DNA of 64,000 nt from Arabidopsis thaliana (lineage: Eukaryota; Streptophyta; Magnoliopsida; Brassicales; Brassicaceae), in the NCBI RefSeq assembly GCF_000001735.4, contig NC_003071.7, forward strand, positions 10,657,151-10,721,150. Direction: 5' to 3'. Positions 45,455-56,599 of this stretch are shown here, piece after piece. Under the pieces are notes generated by a model. The model worked only from the letters and a program-made list of their open reading frames with translations, searched no databases and had not been told where the DNA came from. How positions within the stretch are numbered: the first letter of the stretch is position 1; every line of letters begins with the position of its first letter. Both the position numbers and the translations under genes were made by a program.

Positions 45455-47116
45455 GTTTCTTCATAGTAGCCATCTCACGCTTGAATTCAACCATTGCGTC
45501 TCGTGGCAACTTCATGATCACTTTAACTCCACCTTCCATTGATGGATCCGATTTTGAAGGTTTCAAGATCATCCCTACGTGCACTGTGCTCTCCCGCTGG
45601 GTCAATGGTCGTAAATTCACTGGCTCATTCCAACCGAAATCCATTGATCCGAACCAACCAATATTCCTCCAATCCGTCAAGAAAAATAATCCATCGCTTA
45701 CCCCTTCGAACATTGAATCATCTCTCATCAATCTCTCCGTGTTCTTTAGCTCTTCCTCGATATACCCTTTTTCATAGGCTGTTTTCTTGGCTTTCTTCAC
45801 ACGATTCGCGATGTTAGAGATTGATGATTCTTCGAGTTCTCTCACAGTTAGCTCGACGTAGACGTCTATGTAAGCGTTACCGTAGTATCCTTTAGGAAGT
45901 GGTGGGTCCAAAACATGTCGGATTCCAACAGCCACGCCGAGGACAGTGATCCCGTCAGGGTTTAGTTTTAGGGCTCGAGATCTTAATTTCCATATGTATG
46001 AACTAAGTACTTCATAAGTAGTGAAACTCTCTTTAAGGTACTCACATTCTTTCATCATAGAGTCTTTAAGCCTTTTTATATCCCCAGCACGAATGTTTAT
46101 TGTCTCTGTGACCTGTTGGATAATAAATAAATAAAAATCATTAACCTAATTATTACAAAAATAAATATTTGCAAGATCTTCTAATAAGCTAAATCATCAC
46201 TTAATATGATATTAATAGCTGAATCATTACTTTAATTATATGATATTAATTTGATACGGAGAGAGTATAAAATAAGCTTGACAAAATGACATACGACATC
46301 AGTAGTTGGCAAATATGCTGAGGTGGCCAAAAAACCATCAATATGGCTACCGGGCACTTTGCCTGGTTTATTGTCAATTTTTCCGACCAGCCGCTCTCTC
46401 TGCCACACTGACTTCACCGATGGCTCAGTCTTTCCTGCAGCCAACTCGGTCAAGGCATGGATGATCTGAGCCACACCGTATCCATCACACACAGCGTGTG
46501 TCAATGCGGTGCCAATGGTGAATCCTCCACAGGCAAACTTGGTAACCTACAAAAGAAACAAAGTGAACAATATATTATCTTGATTATGTATTGATAATAT
46601 ATTCAATGTTATAATATTTTGGAAATCTATAACTTTCAATACATCTAGAAAATGAAAACATACCTGCAAAGCTAGAGGGTGATAACAAACGTTGCTCTCG
46701 TAGTCGATTTCGATTTCAGGTACAAGCCGCAAAGCAACTTGGTCATCGAGGTTTTCGATATAGTTCAGAGAGGAGAGGTCTAGAGTTGATGTAGCGACTT
46801 CAAATGGAACTCCCTCACCCAGATAAACCAACTGGAGCTTTCCATTACTCTCACTTCTCATCAGCTTGCCCGAAAGAGGGTAGTAATGCACAAGAAGTTC
46901 GGACAAAGCCTTCCTAAGCAAAGAGACAGGATCATCTAGGTTCTTTCCATTGGCTTTGAAAACGTAAATCGTTGCATACATAACTTCATTGAAAGGATCG
47001 TTGTCTAAAGTGGAGAGGGAAAGAGTTTCACAATGAGTGTGTTTTGAGGGTTTAACAAGCTCAACTGGTTTCTTTTCAAGTAATAGAGGAAGGATTGGTT
47101 TTCTTTGGTTTGCCAT
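45432..47116 (-). CDS. SCT: BAHD acyltransferase, spermidine coumaroyl-CoA type
   Basis: BAHD acyltransferase of 461 aa; exons 46664-47116, 46295-46546 and 45432-46112. The catalytic HXXXD motif is HAVCDGYG and the structural DFGWG-type motif is MDFGWNEPVNL. Two-domain BAHD landmarks are present: HYYPLSGKLM near residue 80 and YYGNAYIDVYVELTV in the C-terminal half. Family members transfer acyl groups from CoA thioesters to amines or alcohols in the cytosol. I recall At2g25150 as SCT, characterised as making coumaroyl spermidines, expressed in roots. The substrate is inferred from that, not from the sequence. The second intron contains a short tandem duplication near 46175-46250. Confidence 0.93.
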
Positions 47117-47170
47117 CTCTTACCAATGTTAGAATGTATAATGTAAGATCTTCTAACCTCGCGATGCTGT

Positions 47171-47180
47171 TTATATATAG
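47171..47180 (-). promoter_or_regulatory. TATA box of SCT
   Basis: CTATATATAA on the minus strand lies about 60 bp upstream of the ATG at 47116. Confidence 0.55.
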
Positions 47181-47727
47181 TGAAGGCTTCATGCCTCCTG
47201 TATTTAACGTAATAGTAGGATGTAACAAGTTAGAAGTGAATAAACTATAATGATATATATTGTAAAATAATTTTGTTTTTTGATATCCCAGCTGGTTAAG
47301 CCAAAGTAAAATATTTTGAAATCGATAGAATAATATATTGTCATGAACTTCTAAGTAAAACGTGTATATATAAAATATTAATCATCTCTATATACCCTAA
47401 TTTATAAACGTATCGTTTTCACACGGATAGTATAATACATGATTCACATTATTGCGAATACATGAATAGTTAATAACAACATCTAATTTAATATGTCGTT
47501 TTCACATGAATTAACTTGATATAGCGTCAGCTAAACGAACTTTTCATTGTTGAAAAATATTATATTGTCTCTTGCTTAACACTATCAATTATCTAATTTT
47601 ATTTTATTTTGGAAAACCCATTAGTTATCTAAGTTAAGACTACAAAACTGATAGTTTATAGATCATTGAGTTTAATTGAATTATATATAGGTTGATTTTA
47701 AGAGAAATTGTTCTTTAAATTAAACAC

Positions 47728-47968
47728 TACTCCCTCTATTTCACAAAGAGGTCGGTTTTGAGTTTTTTTTTCAAAAACAATATTGTTTTACATTTTCAAT
47801 GCATCTTTTGTAACTAATTTTCAGATTTATCTCTTGTCTAAAACCAAAAAAAAATCTTTTTATTTAAGTCATTATGATATATTAAATATTAGTATGTTTG
47901 TACATTTAAATAATTTTTTTAATATATGTGAAATGTGTCAAAATAACTGTTTATGAAAAGAGGGAGTA
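47728..47968. mobile_element. Stowaway-like MITE with TA target-site duplication
   Basis: The 237-bp element (47730-47966) begins CTCCCTCTATTTCACAAAGA. It ends in the complement, which on the other strand reads CTCCCTCTTTTCATAAACAG. TA flanks both sides. Ends of type CTCCCTC(T/C)GTTTC with a TA duplication are the mark of Stowaway MITEs moved by Tc1/mariner transposases. No coding capacity. Confidence 0.82.
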
Positions 47969-47979
47969 TTACTTTATGG

Positions 47980-48835
47980 GTTAATTAATTTTTTCTCCTA
48001 AAAATATTTATTTATAGAGATTTATTGTATATATAGTCTTATCCAATGACACTAAAAATTATTCAAAAAAATTTGATTATTAATATTTTATATAGTTTAA
48101 GACAATTAGTTACCTATTGTCTTAAACTAGTTATAATAGTTTGTTGTAAACCATTAGTAATATGTTATCACAAAAAAACATAACATAAATAAAATGAAAC
48201 TATAAAATAAAAAATGGTGGAATAAGGTATTGTAATTTTATTAAATAAATTATTGTAAATAGTAAAAATTATGTAGGTGTTAAATAATGATGTGGAATAG
48301 AGAAAAAAATGATGTAGAGTATTAAAAGAAAAAAAAATGGATGTTGTAAATTGGTCTTCCTACATAATAACAGATTTTGTTATAAAAGTCGCATTACTAT
48401 ATTATCATCTGCATGACCCAGAGGACAGCTGGTGTAAGAGAGCCGTTGATATGATTTATCCGTTCGTCGTTGGTCTTCCACTGACTCTATATAGCCATGC
48501 ATGGGACGATTTTGGGTTTTAAAATTAGAATGTTGTTATGTGATTTTTTCTTTTACATTTCAAAAGTAATATGTGAAACCATAAAACTGGATCAAAGATA
48601 ATAATAATAAAAAGAATTAGGGTTGTGGTTTTTTTTGTGAAGAAGTTGTCCTATAAATGTAAAACCAGTCGAAATGGTTTATTTTACAAACCTTTAAAAC
48701 ATTTCCCAATATTTTAACTATTATCATCAAATTATATTTTAAAATTCAAAAATATTCTATGATTGAATAATATAGTATATACTATTTTCATGCAAATCAA
48801 TGCAGAAATAATTGAATACACATTCATGATCTAAC
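47980..48835. other. AT-rich spacer
   Basis: A 61-codon ATG frame at 48337-48522 (middle LYYHLHDPEDSWCKRAVDM) stands out from the AT-rich background. I do not recognise it, and it has no neighbouring exons that I can link. Confidence 0.3.
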
Positions 48836-49244
48836 CAAACATATTGATCCGGTATCCCTTGCTGAGAACTCTTTCAGATCCACGGAGAGAAACGTGACTT
48901 CACCCCTATTGGCGGAAGCAATTGCCCTCCTTCGTGCCCTTAACCAAGCTGTAGATCTTGGCTTTAAACACCTTCATGTAGCTTCAGATTCGCTTCAGCT
49001 AATCAAAGCACTCAATTCGGAGCTCCAACCAAAGGAACTTTATGGGATTCTCCACGACATCTCACTTATTTCTCTCTCTTTTGATGAACTTCACTTTTGT
49101 TTTGTGAAACGTGAATTGAATTGCAAAGCTGATGGGTTAGCTAAAGCAGCTTTGCATTCACTCTCAATTGTACCGGTTCCCAATTAATGCAAACCAACAT
49201 TTTCGACAAAAAAAAAAAAAAAAAAAAAACAAACATATTGATCC
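48836..49244 (+). mobile_element. 5'-truncated LINE with poly(A) tail and 15-bp target-site duplication
   Basis: CAAACATATTGATCC occurs exactly at 48836-48850 and 49230-49244. The insert, 48851-49229, ends in 22 A. It encodes the last ~113 residues of a plant non-LTR retrotransposon ORF2: an RNase H-like (RVT_3) domain with LLAEAIALLRALNQA, HVASDSLQLIKAL and RELNCKADGLAKAAL, then a stop shortly before the tail. The frame is open from the insertion point to its stop at about 49187, so the copy is young. The intact structure shows target-primed reverse transcription with severe 5' truncation. Confidence 0.93.
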
Positions 49245-49259
49245 TACTTACTTAGAGTT

Positions 49260-50400
49260 ATAAACTATATTCTGAATATTATTAGTTCAATGAAAGGACA
49301 ATAAATAACTAATATAACAACTCAAAGATCCACTACTAAATAGATTAACAGCTTACTAATTCTTAAAATTCTCTAAAATCCCAAAATAAATAAAATTCTC
49401 TACACAATATTCGAAGGAAGAGTGTTATATATACATGTTACAAGGCATCAATATTTAGAAACCGTCGGCTGCATGGAAATAGCCATCCTCGAATCTAATT
49501 GTAAATTGTGCATGTGAGTTTTTTTTCAAATCCATTAAAATTTCTGACTAAACATTTTTTTTTTTTTGGTTAAATTTGATAGCAAATAAAAAGACTTTGA
49601 ATACTCAGATGTAACTATTCTGAAAAGTTTTGAAATAATTAATGAGAAGAATTTTTAAAAAATAAAAAGAATTAGAAGAGAGCAGAAAAAGAAAAATACA
49701 AATATAGCTTAGGCTATGGAAGTATGGATGGAAATGAATTTGTCGCAAACAGTTTTACGAATAGTAGAACAGTTCTGTGGCAACTGCGTTCCATCCAGAT
49801 TTAGTAAATGGAACTTTGTAAGTATGAATTTTACGACTAAACAAATGTTTTTAGACATGATAACAAATACAAATTTAGTAGTCAAAGTGGTCTAACCATT
49901 ACTCTATAGTCTATAAAAAGAAAAAAAAATATGACACACAAAATATTATTGGAGGCAAGAATCTTTTGCTTACACAGATAATCTTTTGTGGATCTGACAC
50001 ATGCATATATAGCCAAGAACTTCCAATGCACCTCAGACTTATAAATTGAAAAATTAGAAACGAACAAGATAATCAAAACCATATCATGGTGGTTAGGGAA
50101 TACATTCAGTACCAACTACGATTTCATCGAGTTAGAGACAAAGAAGATATCTCGGTAGTTATGCAATAAATATTATTAATGAATATATACAATAAGTTAT
50201 GGAATATTATTTTTAATGAATATATACAATAAGTTTAATTGATTTAATTAAAGTGACAACTAACAAGATATATAGTATTTGATTAGGTATAGTTTTCTCA
50301 AAATGTAACGTGAAACTTCTTGTCGTATGTCTATTATGGATTAAGGTAGTAGATAGATTTGCATGAATTTGAATTATGACAATACATGTTTCAACCATGT
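49260..50400. other. AT-rich spacer between transposon insertions
   Basis: No gene, RNA gene or element end identified. Poly(T) near 49555-49570 has no flanking duplication. Confidence 0.4.
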
Positions 50401-50410
50401 GGTTCAAAAG

Positions 50411-51019
50411 TAAGGGTGGGCAAAACAAATCATAACTCAAAAAACCGAACCAAACTTAACCGAAATAAATGATTTAGTTTGGTTATGAGTTAGCCTAAAA
50501 ACTACTAGATTATCAATTTTAGTAAGGTTTTGGTTAATGTTTGATTTGGTTAAAATCTGTAAAACCGAATGTTTTTTTTGGTTTTGAAGAAAATTTCGGA
50601 TGATCAAATATAGTTATATTTTTCAGTTTCTATTGTGTTTAAGAATATTTTTTTTATTGGGCTTATAATTTTGAAATTCTATTCTTTGAATTATTTGGGT
50701 ATATAAACTAAATTTCTATTCTACTCTTTAAATTATTTACAGATTGATTGATATATTATTTATATTCTACGTTTTACTTTTAAAGTTCTATTATGCAGTA
50801 AACAAGTATATATATTTTTGTATAAAATATGAAATAACCTTAAAAAACACAAACAAAACAAAAACCAATCCGAACACAAATACATATAATTTTTATACAG
50901 TTTTATTTATTATAAAATCAATAAACAGTAAACATCGTAAAATCCAAACCAAATTATATCGATCTCTATATGATTTTAGTTTTTGTAAAAAAAAAACTGA
51001 ACCTAATCCCACCCCTAAG
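50411..51019. mobile_element. Probable non-autonomous hAT-like element
   Basis: The left end TAAGGGTGGGCAAAACA is complementary to the right end, TCCCACCCCTAAG. The interior has repeated AACCGAACC/GGTTTGGTT-type blocks near both ends, as in common plant hAT-derived MITEs beginning TAGGGGTGGGCA. I could not find an 8-bp duplication, so the ends may be decayed. Confidence 0.55.
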
Positions 51020-51226
51020 TTATTTAACTATATTAATAATTTAATAGTTTGTAAGAGATAGAACATATATTATGTAAGAAGCTAAGAAATATAATAGTGA
51101 AATCTTTAAAAATCGTTGTTTAACAGTTGTTGATAATTTATGTGTCTAAAAGGAACAAGTTTTTGTCCTTATACTGGTTGGTAGTTGAAACACGTGTAAT
51201 ACACTGGGATATGCATTAATAATATG

Positions 51227-51703
51227 CTTTTATCCTTTGTTTAAAAAATTACTAAGCGTTAATCACATACCGTGTATGAATTTAGCGATTAATAGAAAAA
51301 TCGGATTAAAATAGAAGATTAATAAGAATTATTTTAGAGTTATTTTGATGTTTTTCAAACATATTAATCTAATATTTTTTTCAAAATTATAATAAATACA
51401 TAAAACTCTATTCTTAAGACAAAAGTTTATGTTTTTATTAAACTTTTTGTAAAACATCACAAATTTTAAAACTAAATGATTGAATAACAAAAAGAAAAAT
51501 TGTTTTATACTTACAATCTAAAAAAAGTTAGGATATGCAAGATTAGGCGGAGATTAATTGGAAATAAATCAGATTAAACGAAAAATAATAAAATAACTAA
51601 CTTTTTAAGGGATTAGTCATTAGTCGAGGCAAATAGAATGAGTCTAGTGATTAAACCGAGATTAATCGGACTAAGCGGGGATTTTTAGAACAAGACTTTT
51701 ATC
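51227..51703. mobile_element. Non-autonomous DNA transposon with 8-bp target-site duplication
   Basis: CTTTTATC occurs at 51227-51234 and 51696-51703. The 461-bp element between begins CTTTGTTTAAAAAATTACTA and ends in a sequence whose complement is TCTTGTTCTAAAAATCCCCG, giving imperfect terminal inverted repeats of about 25-30 bp. The interior repeats GATTAATCGGA-like blocks. The 8-bp duplication and end structure fit the hAT superfamily. No ORF. Confidence 0.7.
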
Positions 51704-52085
51704 TATGTGATTATGATCATACATTTGGTTGGTGATTATAATCAAATGTCCACATGTTAGGATATTCAAAAAGTGTATAATTTTTTTCATATATGTTCAG
51801 CGTGTGGTAGACTTCATCATATGATAACTCTCTACTCTATATCGATAATGGATGTGCTTTTCATTGGATTGAATATCTCGAGTCAAAATTCACTCCCCAA
51901 AATTTACAATATAAATAACTTATTGATAATTTCAACAAATTTATGATAGAAAAATTTACGATAACCACCATATTCCAAAATACTTATTTTCATGAAATTA
52001 ATCTTCCACAAATAGCATAACAAATTTAAAATCATGGAACAGACCCGGCATTGTTTTGTTTAACTCAGTGGCCACGAACAATGTA

Positions 52086-54061
52086 CTAATTATCAGTCCC
52101 TATATGATCCACTTCATATAGAGATTTATGAAGCCTAGGAATGATATTGACTTCAAGAGGGGTGGCTTTGTGATTGACCAATCCATTGCTCTCGGTCATG
52201 TCCACATCTTGACTCGATGGTCTTGCCAAGTCAAAGCTGTGCAAAAACCTGACTAGGAGATAGTGCACCATCCTCATACCTAGGGGGATTGCGGGGCATG
52301 ACCTTCGTCCCAACCCAAATGGAAAAAACTTGTAACTCTGCCCGCCAACATCCAATTCTCTATTAGATGTCAAGAATCTCTCTGGCTCGAACTGTTCGGG
52401 GTTCGACCAAACATTTGGATCCCTGTGAATCTTCCATGCACTCACCATCAATTGTGTCCCTGAATAGTTAAATGAACTATGTATATTAGAGATGATAACA
52501 TTCATTCTGATCATATTTGTTGAACTTTTTTTTATTTTTTTAATACCAGAAGGTTATGAACCAAAACCCATAATCCCTCTACTCCGGAAACCACAACTTA
52601 TAATATTAGTTTCGTCTAAAACGTCACTCGAACATGTGATCTCTAAGCTTCGCGTAGGATCTTTACCAGTTGAACTAACGACATTTGGTAATATGGTAAT
52701 ATTTGTTGAACTTTAATCTCAAGATTAATTGGTAATGTAGCCTTTGATTACCTGCAGGTACATGACATTTGCAAAATGCAATGTCGAAATCTTCCACCAC
52801 AGCTCTGTAAGCAACGAGAGGGACTGGTGGGTATAGACGAAATGTCTCCTTGACAATGGCTTGGAGGTAAACCAAATCTTTGATGTCTAACTCTTCCACA
52901 ACTCTCTCCTTTCCAATTTTGCTGTCCAGCTCCTCCTGAGCTTTCCTCAAGACATGCGGGTTGTTCAAGAGCAAGGATACCGCCCAAACCAGAACCACAA
53001 TGGCCGTCTCGCTCCCTGCCAATACCAAGTTCTTGCACCAAAAAATGTTCACAAATATAAATTTCTTGATTATAAATAAACTTACAAATGTATTAAAATT
53101 TTATATTATAGTTTATGTATATAGGTCTTACGAGGCAGAGGGCTTTAATTTTCGTGTGAGTATCACTCAAACCAGGAATCTTGTCTTGTCCCAATATCTT
53201 AATGAGTATATCCAAGTAGTCATTTTCACTCCTACCGTGATCACTCCTCTTGTTCTTGTGTTCTTCAATCCAACCTTCAGCAACTTTATCCAACCCTTTA
53301 GCCGTTCTCTTCATTCCTCTCTTGGTCTTCCAATCAAGAAAACCTAGAACTGGTGCCACATCGGACAACAAAAATAGTGCGAAGTAATCCAAAAACTCCC
53401 GAATCAGCTTCCCGCATCTCCTAGCTTCTTTCACTTCGCAGTTCGGGTTTTCACCAAAGTATCTCTTCCCCGAGACCATCATCAATGAGATGTTCGCAGT
53501 TAGATCTATGAACTCTTGCTTCATGTCCACCAAGACTCCTTCTTTAGGCTTACCTCTTTTCTCCCATCTAACGTATAAGGCTCTAAATGCCAAGTCAGCC
53601 TCACGTGCTCTACTAACCATGTGCATATCAACCCCGGATGTCGAGAAAAGCTCGGATACTGCAATCTTCCGTATCTCTCTCCAGTAAAGACCGTAAGGAC
53701 TAAACGTCAAGAACGAGTCGTTGTAGCCTAGAAGCTTAGACGCAGTAAGTTCTGGTCGTTCTAGGAGCTTGTCGTGGACCGTGTAAATCTCTTTGGCCAC
53801 TTCTTTGCTGTTTATGATCATGACTTTGATAGAGCCAAGCTTTGCCATGAACACCGGTCCATACACGTCAGCCATTGCCCCAAACGTAACGTGAGTCGGG
53901 TTTACGGTGTCAAATAAATGTAAATGACCGAGCAATGGCCATGCTCCGGGGACCATAGGTGCTGTACTCTTCTTGTTCTTGGGACGAAGCCGAGACTTAA
54001 TTAAGATTAAAACAGGGAAGATGAAGAGAGCAGAGAGAAGAAAAAGCATGATTAGATCCAT
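52086..54061 (-). CDS. CYP82F1: Cytochrome P450, CYP82 family
   Basis: ER-anchored haem monooxygenase of 527 aa; exons 53132-54061, 52752-53031 and 52086-52459. An N-terminal anchor (MLFLLSALFIFPVLILI) precedes a basic stretch and the proline-rich hinge region MVPGAWPLLGHLHLF. The I-helix reads LVLAGSETAIVV, with Ala where the oxygen-activating Thr pair usually ends; the K-helix is KETFRLYPP, the PERF-type motif is FEPERFL, and the haem loop is FPFGLGRRSCPAIPLG with the Cys ligand. CYP82 enzymes act in specialised metabolism such as homoterpenes and indole or coumarin defence compounds; the F1 substrate is unknown to me. Intron 2 carries a SINE. At2g25160 by memory. Confidence 0.95.
52513..52714 (-). 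mobile_element. tRNA-derived SINE in CYP82F1 intron 2, 16-bp target-site duplication
   Basis: ATATTTGTTGAACTTT occurs exactly at 52513-52528 and 52699-52714. The 170-bp insert reads on the minus strand from an A-box region TAGTTCAACTGGTAAAG (52677-52661), through a B-box-like CATGTTCGAGTG (52636-52625), to an A-rich tail at 52529-52545. It sits in the sense orientation of the host gene and makes up most of the 292-bp intron (52460-52751). Confidence 0.9.
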
Positions 54062-54110
54062 GTATGGCTGATTTGATTTGTGTTTGATCTACTTACTAAT
54101 TGGGTCTTTA

Positions 54111-54120
54111 TTATATATAA
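54111..54120 (-). promoter_or_regulatory. TATA box of CYP82F1
   Basis: TTATATATAA lies about 50-60 bp upstream of the ATG on the minus strand. Confidence 0.55.
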
Positions 54121-54124
54121 GCGG

Positions 54125-55310
54125 TTCACCTAACTCCTACATTATTTTCTAAATTTTAGTTTATGAATAATTCTGCAAAATGTTTTTTTTTTTTAAATCT
54201 AATGGTGATAGTATACTCGTACATTCACTATCTACAATCAAGAAAAAATGTCTCTTTTACTATACATGTTTCTATTAACTTTTCATTTCCTCACCCTAAC
54301 ATCTTGACTGCTAAAAAATGTCAATAAAAATACAAAAATGTTTTCTCTCTTTCGTCTTCATAAACATTTAGTCATTCTTATTTTCCCTTTTTTTTAGTTT
54401 GATTTGTTACAAGAATAACATTTTTATTTTTCTGTGAATATAATGAATACAATTTTATTATATTTTAAGTTATTTTAGTTTGACGGAGTATAAAGTAGTA
54501 TACAAAGTCGACGTACGACGATAATGTACAAAACAAAAGAAAAAATGAGAGCTAACTACACCAATTATATGTATCGTATATCCACGTATACCAACCAACA
54601 TATATATGACATGGTTAAGCGACAACATTTTTTACACATGTAACTATTATAAATTTTTAGTTTATAGCGTTTACAAAGACATTATCATAAAATTTGATTA
54701 TTACATGACTGCATAATTTAACAAACATAGAACCTTATTAAAATGCATGTTCCAGTGCAATACATGTGGATTGATGTTGAATGACTCTAAAAGATATTGT
54801 TATGATACAACAGTATCTCAAAAAAGATTCAGACCAAATATTTTATTGTCTTAATTATTATTATTATTTTTTTTTTTCTATAAATCCGATATTTCCCCAA
54901 AAGCCAAAAGGGTGATGTGAGACCGTTATACTTGACATATTTTATATATTTTATTTATATAACCTATTTTGGATCGTTTCCAACTATAAGATATGGGGTT
55001 GATAATTTTTGATTGTACATGAAGATTTTGTGTCCTTTGTATTGTATTCTATAGTCGAACTTGGACCACGTGTAATAACACCGGAGCACGCATTTTATAA
55101 GCTTTATGCTAGTATCCATACGATTAAATTATAGTTCATCATCATTTGTTATACTATATATTGATGTCACATAATAATTCAGATTTAAATATGGTAATGT
55201 GTTTGTGAACTATCCAAAAAATTTCAAAGAAATATACCAAAAATTTAATAGTTAAAATCTGAAAACAAAGCATGTAATTTAAGCTACAATTGTTATTACA
55301 TATTGTAAGG
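54125..55310. other. CYP82F1 upstream spacer
   Basis: AT-rich, presumably promoter. Nothing else identified. Confidence 0.45.
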
Positions 55311-55314
55311 GCTA

Positions 55315-56335
55315 CGCAATTAGTTCTTGACAGTTGGTTGACTACATAACACTTGCTGAAACCTACGTTTTAGCGTTGGATATCTCTCTATATATTTTTG
55401 GTCAATGTCGTTGGAGATTGAATCCTAGATTAAATCCTACAAGAAGAAGAAAGCTTCATGAGAAGAAGAAGATGAAGAAAAGAGAAGAAGCCAAGCTTGG
55501 AAGAAGAGAAGAAGAAGATGTCGTGACCAAAGGAGGAAGAAGAGAATAAGAAGTTGTCGTGACCACTGACCAAAGGAGGAAGAAGAGTCAACGACACAAA
55601 TCCAACATAAGAACGGAGTTGGATTTGTGTTTTGTAATAAGGCCATTGGGCCGTAAGTGAATTATAGCCCCACAAGTGTTAGTGGGTTTGGTTGGTTAAG
55701 TTTAAGCTAAATAAGTTAAGGTGGATATAACAAACATAGTTGCACCAATGCATCTCAGCTCACCTGGTCTAAGCAACGGTTTCAAGAAGTTGCTCGCTTC
55801 TATTGCTCCACGCCTCCACAAGTAGCTCCTACACAAGAGTAATAACTCATTAGTATAGAGACACAAGATTATACAAGAAATACTTAGTAGACATAATTGT
55901 TCATCTCCAGTGTTAATCCTCAATAATTGTTCGATGCAGTATTCTTCTAATGAGATGAAAAATCATTTTTATAGAGTTACCACCCATCAAAACCATTTAT
56001 ACAAAACGTTTTACTTGGTCAGAGTAAAAAAATGCATACAAGTATTGTGTATAAATAAAAAGGTCATCTATTAATGTATAATCTGAATCAAAAAAAGAAA
56101 GAGCACCTGCACCAATAACAATGTGAATCTCATCAATGAACAAGATTGTTTGCCCATTCGAAGCATATACTTCCTTCAATATTGTTTTAAACCTTGTCTC
56201 AAAATCTTCTCCATAATTAGCACCAACAAGGAGTGAACCCACGTCAAGAGATTTCAGCTCCATGATAAATAGCGAAACCAAGCAAAGCATGTTAAATCTT
56301 CCTCTAGCCTCTTTGAGGGGAAAAGGTAAATAAAC
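55315..56335 (-). pseudogene. Duplicated fragment of CLPB4 (exons 6-7 with intron), interrupted
   Basis: Minus-strand matches to CLPB4 occur in order: 56104-56270 encodes [13 protein letters not shown] and [19 protein letters not shown] (exon 6), and 55735-55800 encodes [20 protein letters not shown] (exon 7). The end of exon 7, around 55335-55408 (CACTTGCTGAAACC), is separated by an insertion at about 55409-55735. The intron between the exons and DNA past exon 6 also match, so the copy arose from genomic DNA, not from an mRNA. It corresponds to CLPB4 about 42720-43400, lies 12.5 kb away in the same orientation, and cannot encode a functional AAA+ module. Confidence 0.88.
55409..55735. mobile_element. 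Unclassified ~325-bp insertion in the CLPB4 pseudogene fragment
   Basis: Sequence absent from the CLPB4 parent interrupts the homology. It starts near TGTCGTTGGAGATTGAATCC and ends near GATATAACAAACA, which resembles the TG...CA ends of a copia-type LTR. It contains GAAGAA-rich tracts, two copies of GTCGTGACC with CCAAAGGAGGAAGAAGAG, and a 13-bp perfect inverted repeat (55594-55606 with 55618-55630). A clean target-site duplication is not visible. Confidence 0.4.
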
Positions 56336-56599
56336 TTAAATATTTAAAAATATCTAAGTTTATATAATAACAATATTGGGTAAGTGAAAAGTAATTGTCA
56401 TTATTTTTGACACTTATTTTTATAAGTTAGAAGTAATTATAATTTTTTCAAACAAAAAAGTAAGTTTTTTGTGTGTGAAAAAATAATGATATTGAGAAGG
56501 TAATTTAATTAGAGGTGATATTTTATACCTTAAGAAGTGTATTAAAGTTAATAATAACCATAAGTTAAAATTGGTAAGCTAAATGTTAGAAATCATTTG

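Noticed and set aside
50744-51061. 105-codon ORF
   Set aside because: Lys/Asn/Thr-rich low complexity inside the AT-rich hAT-like element; no family resemblance.
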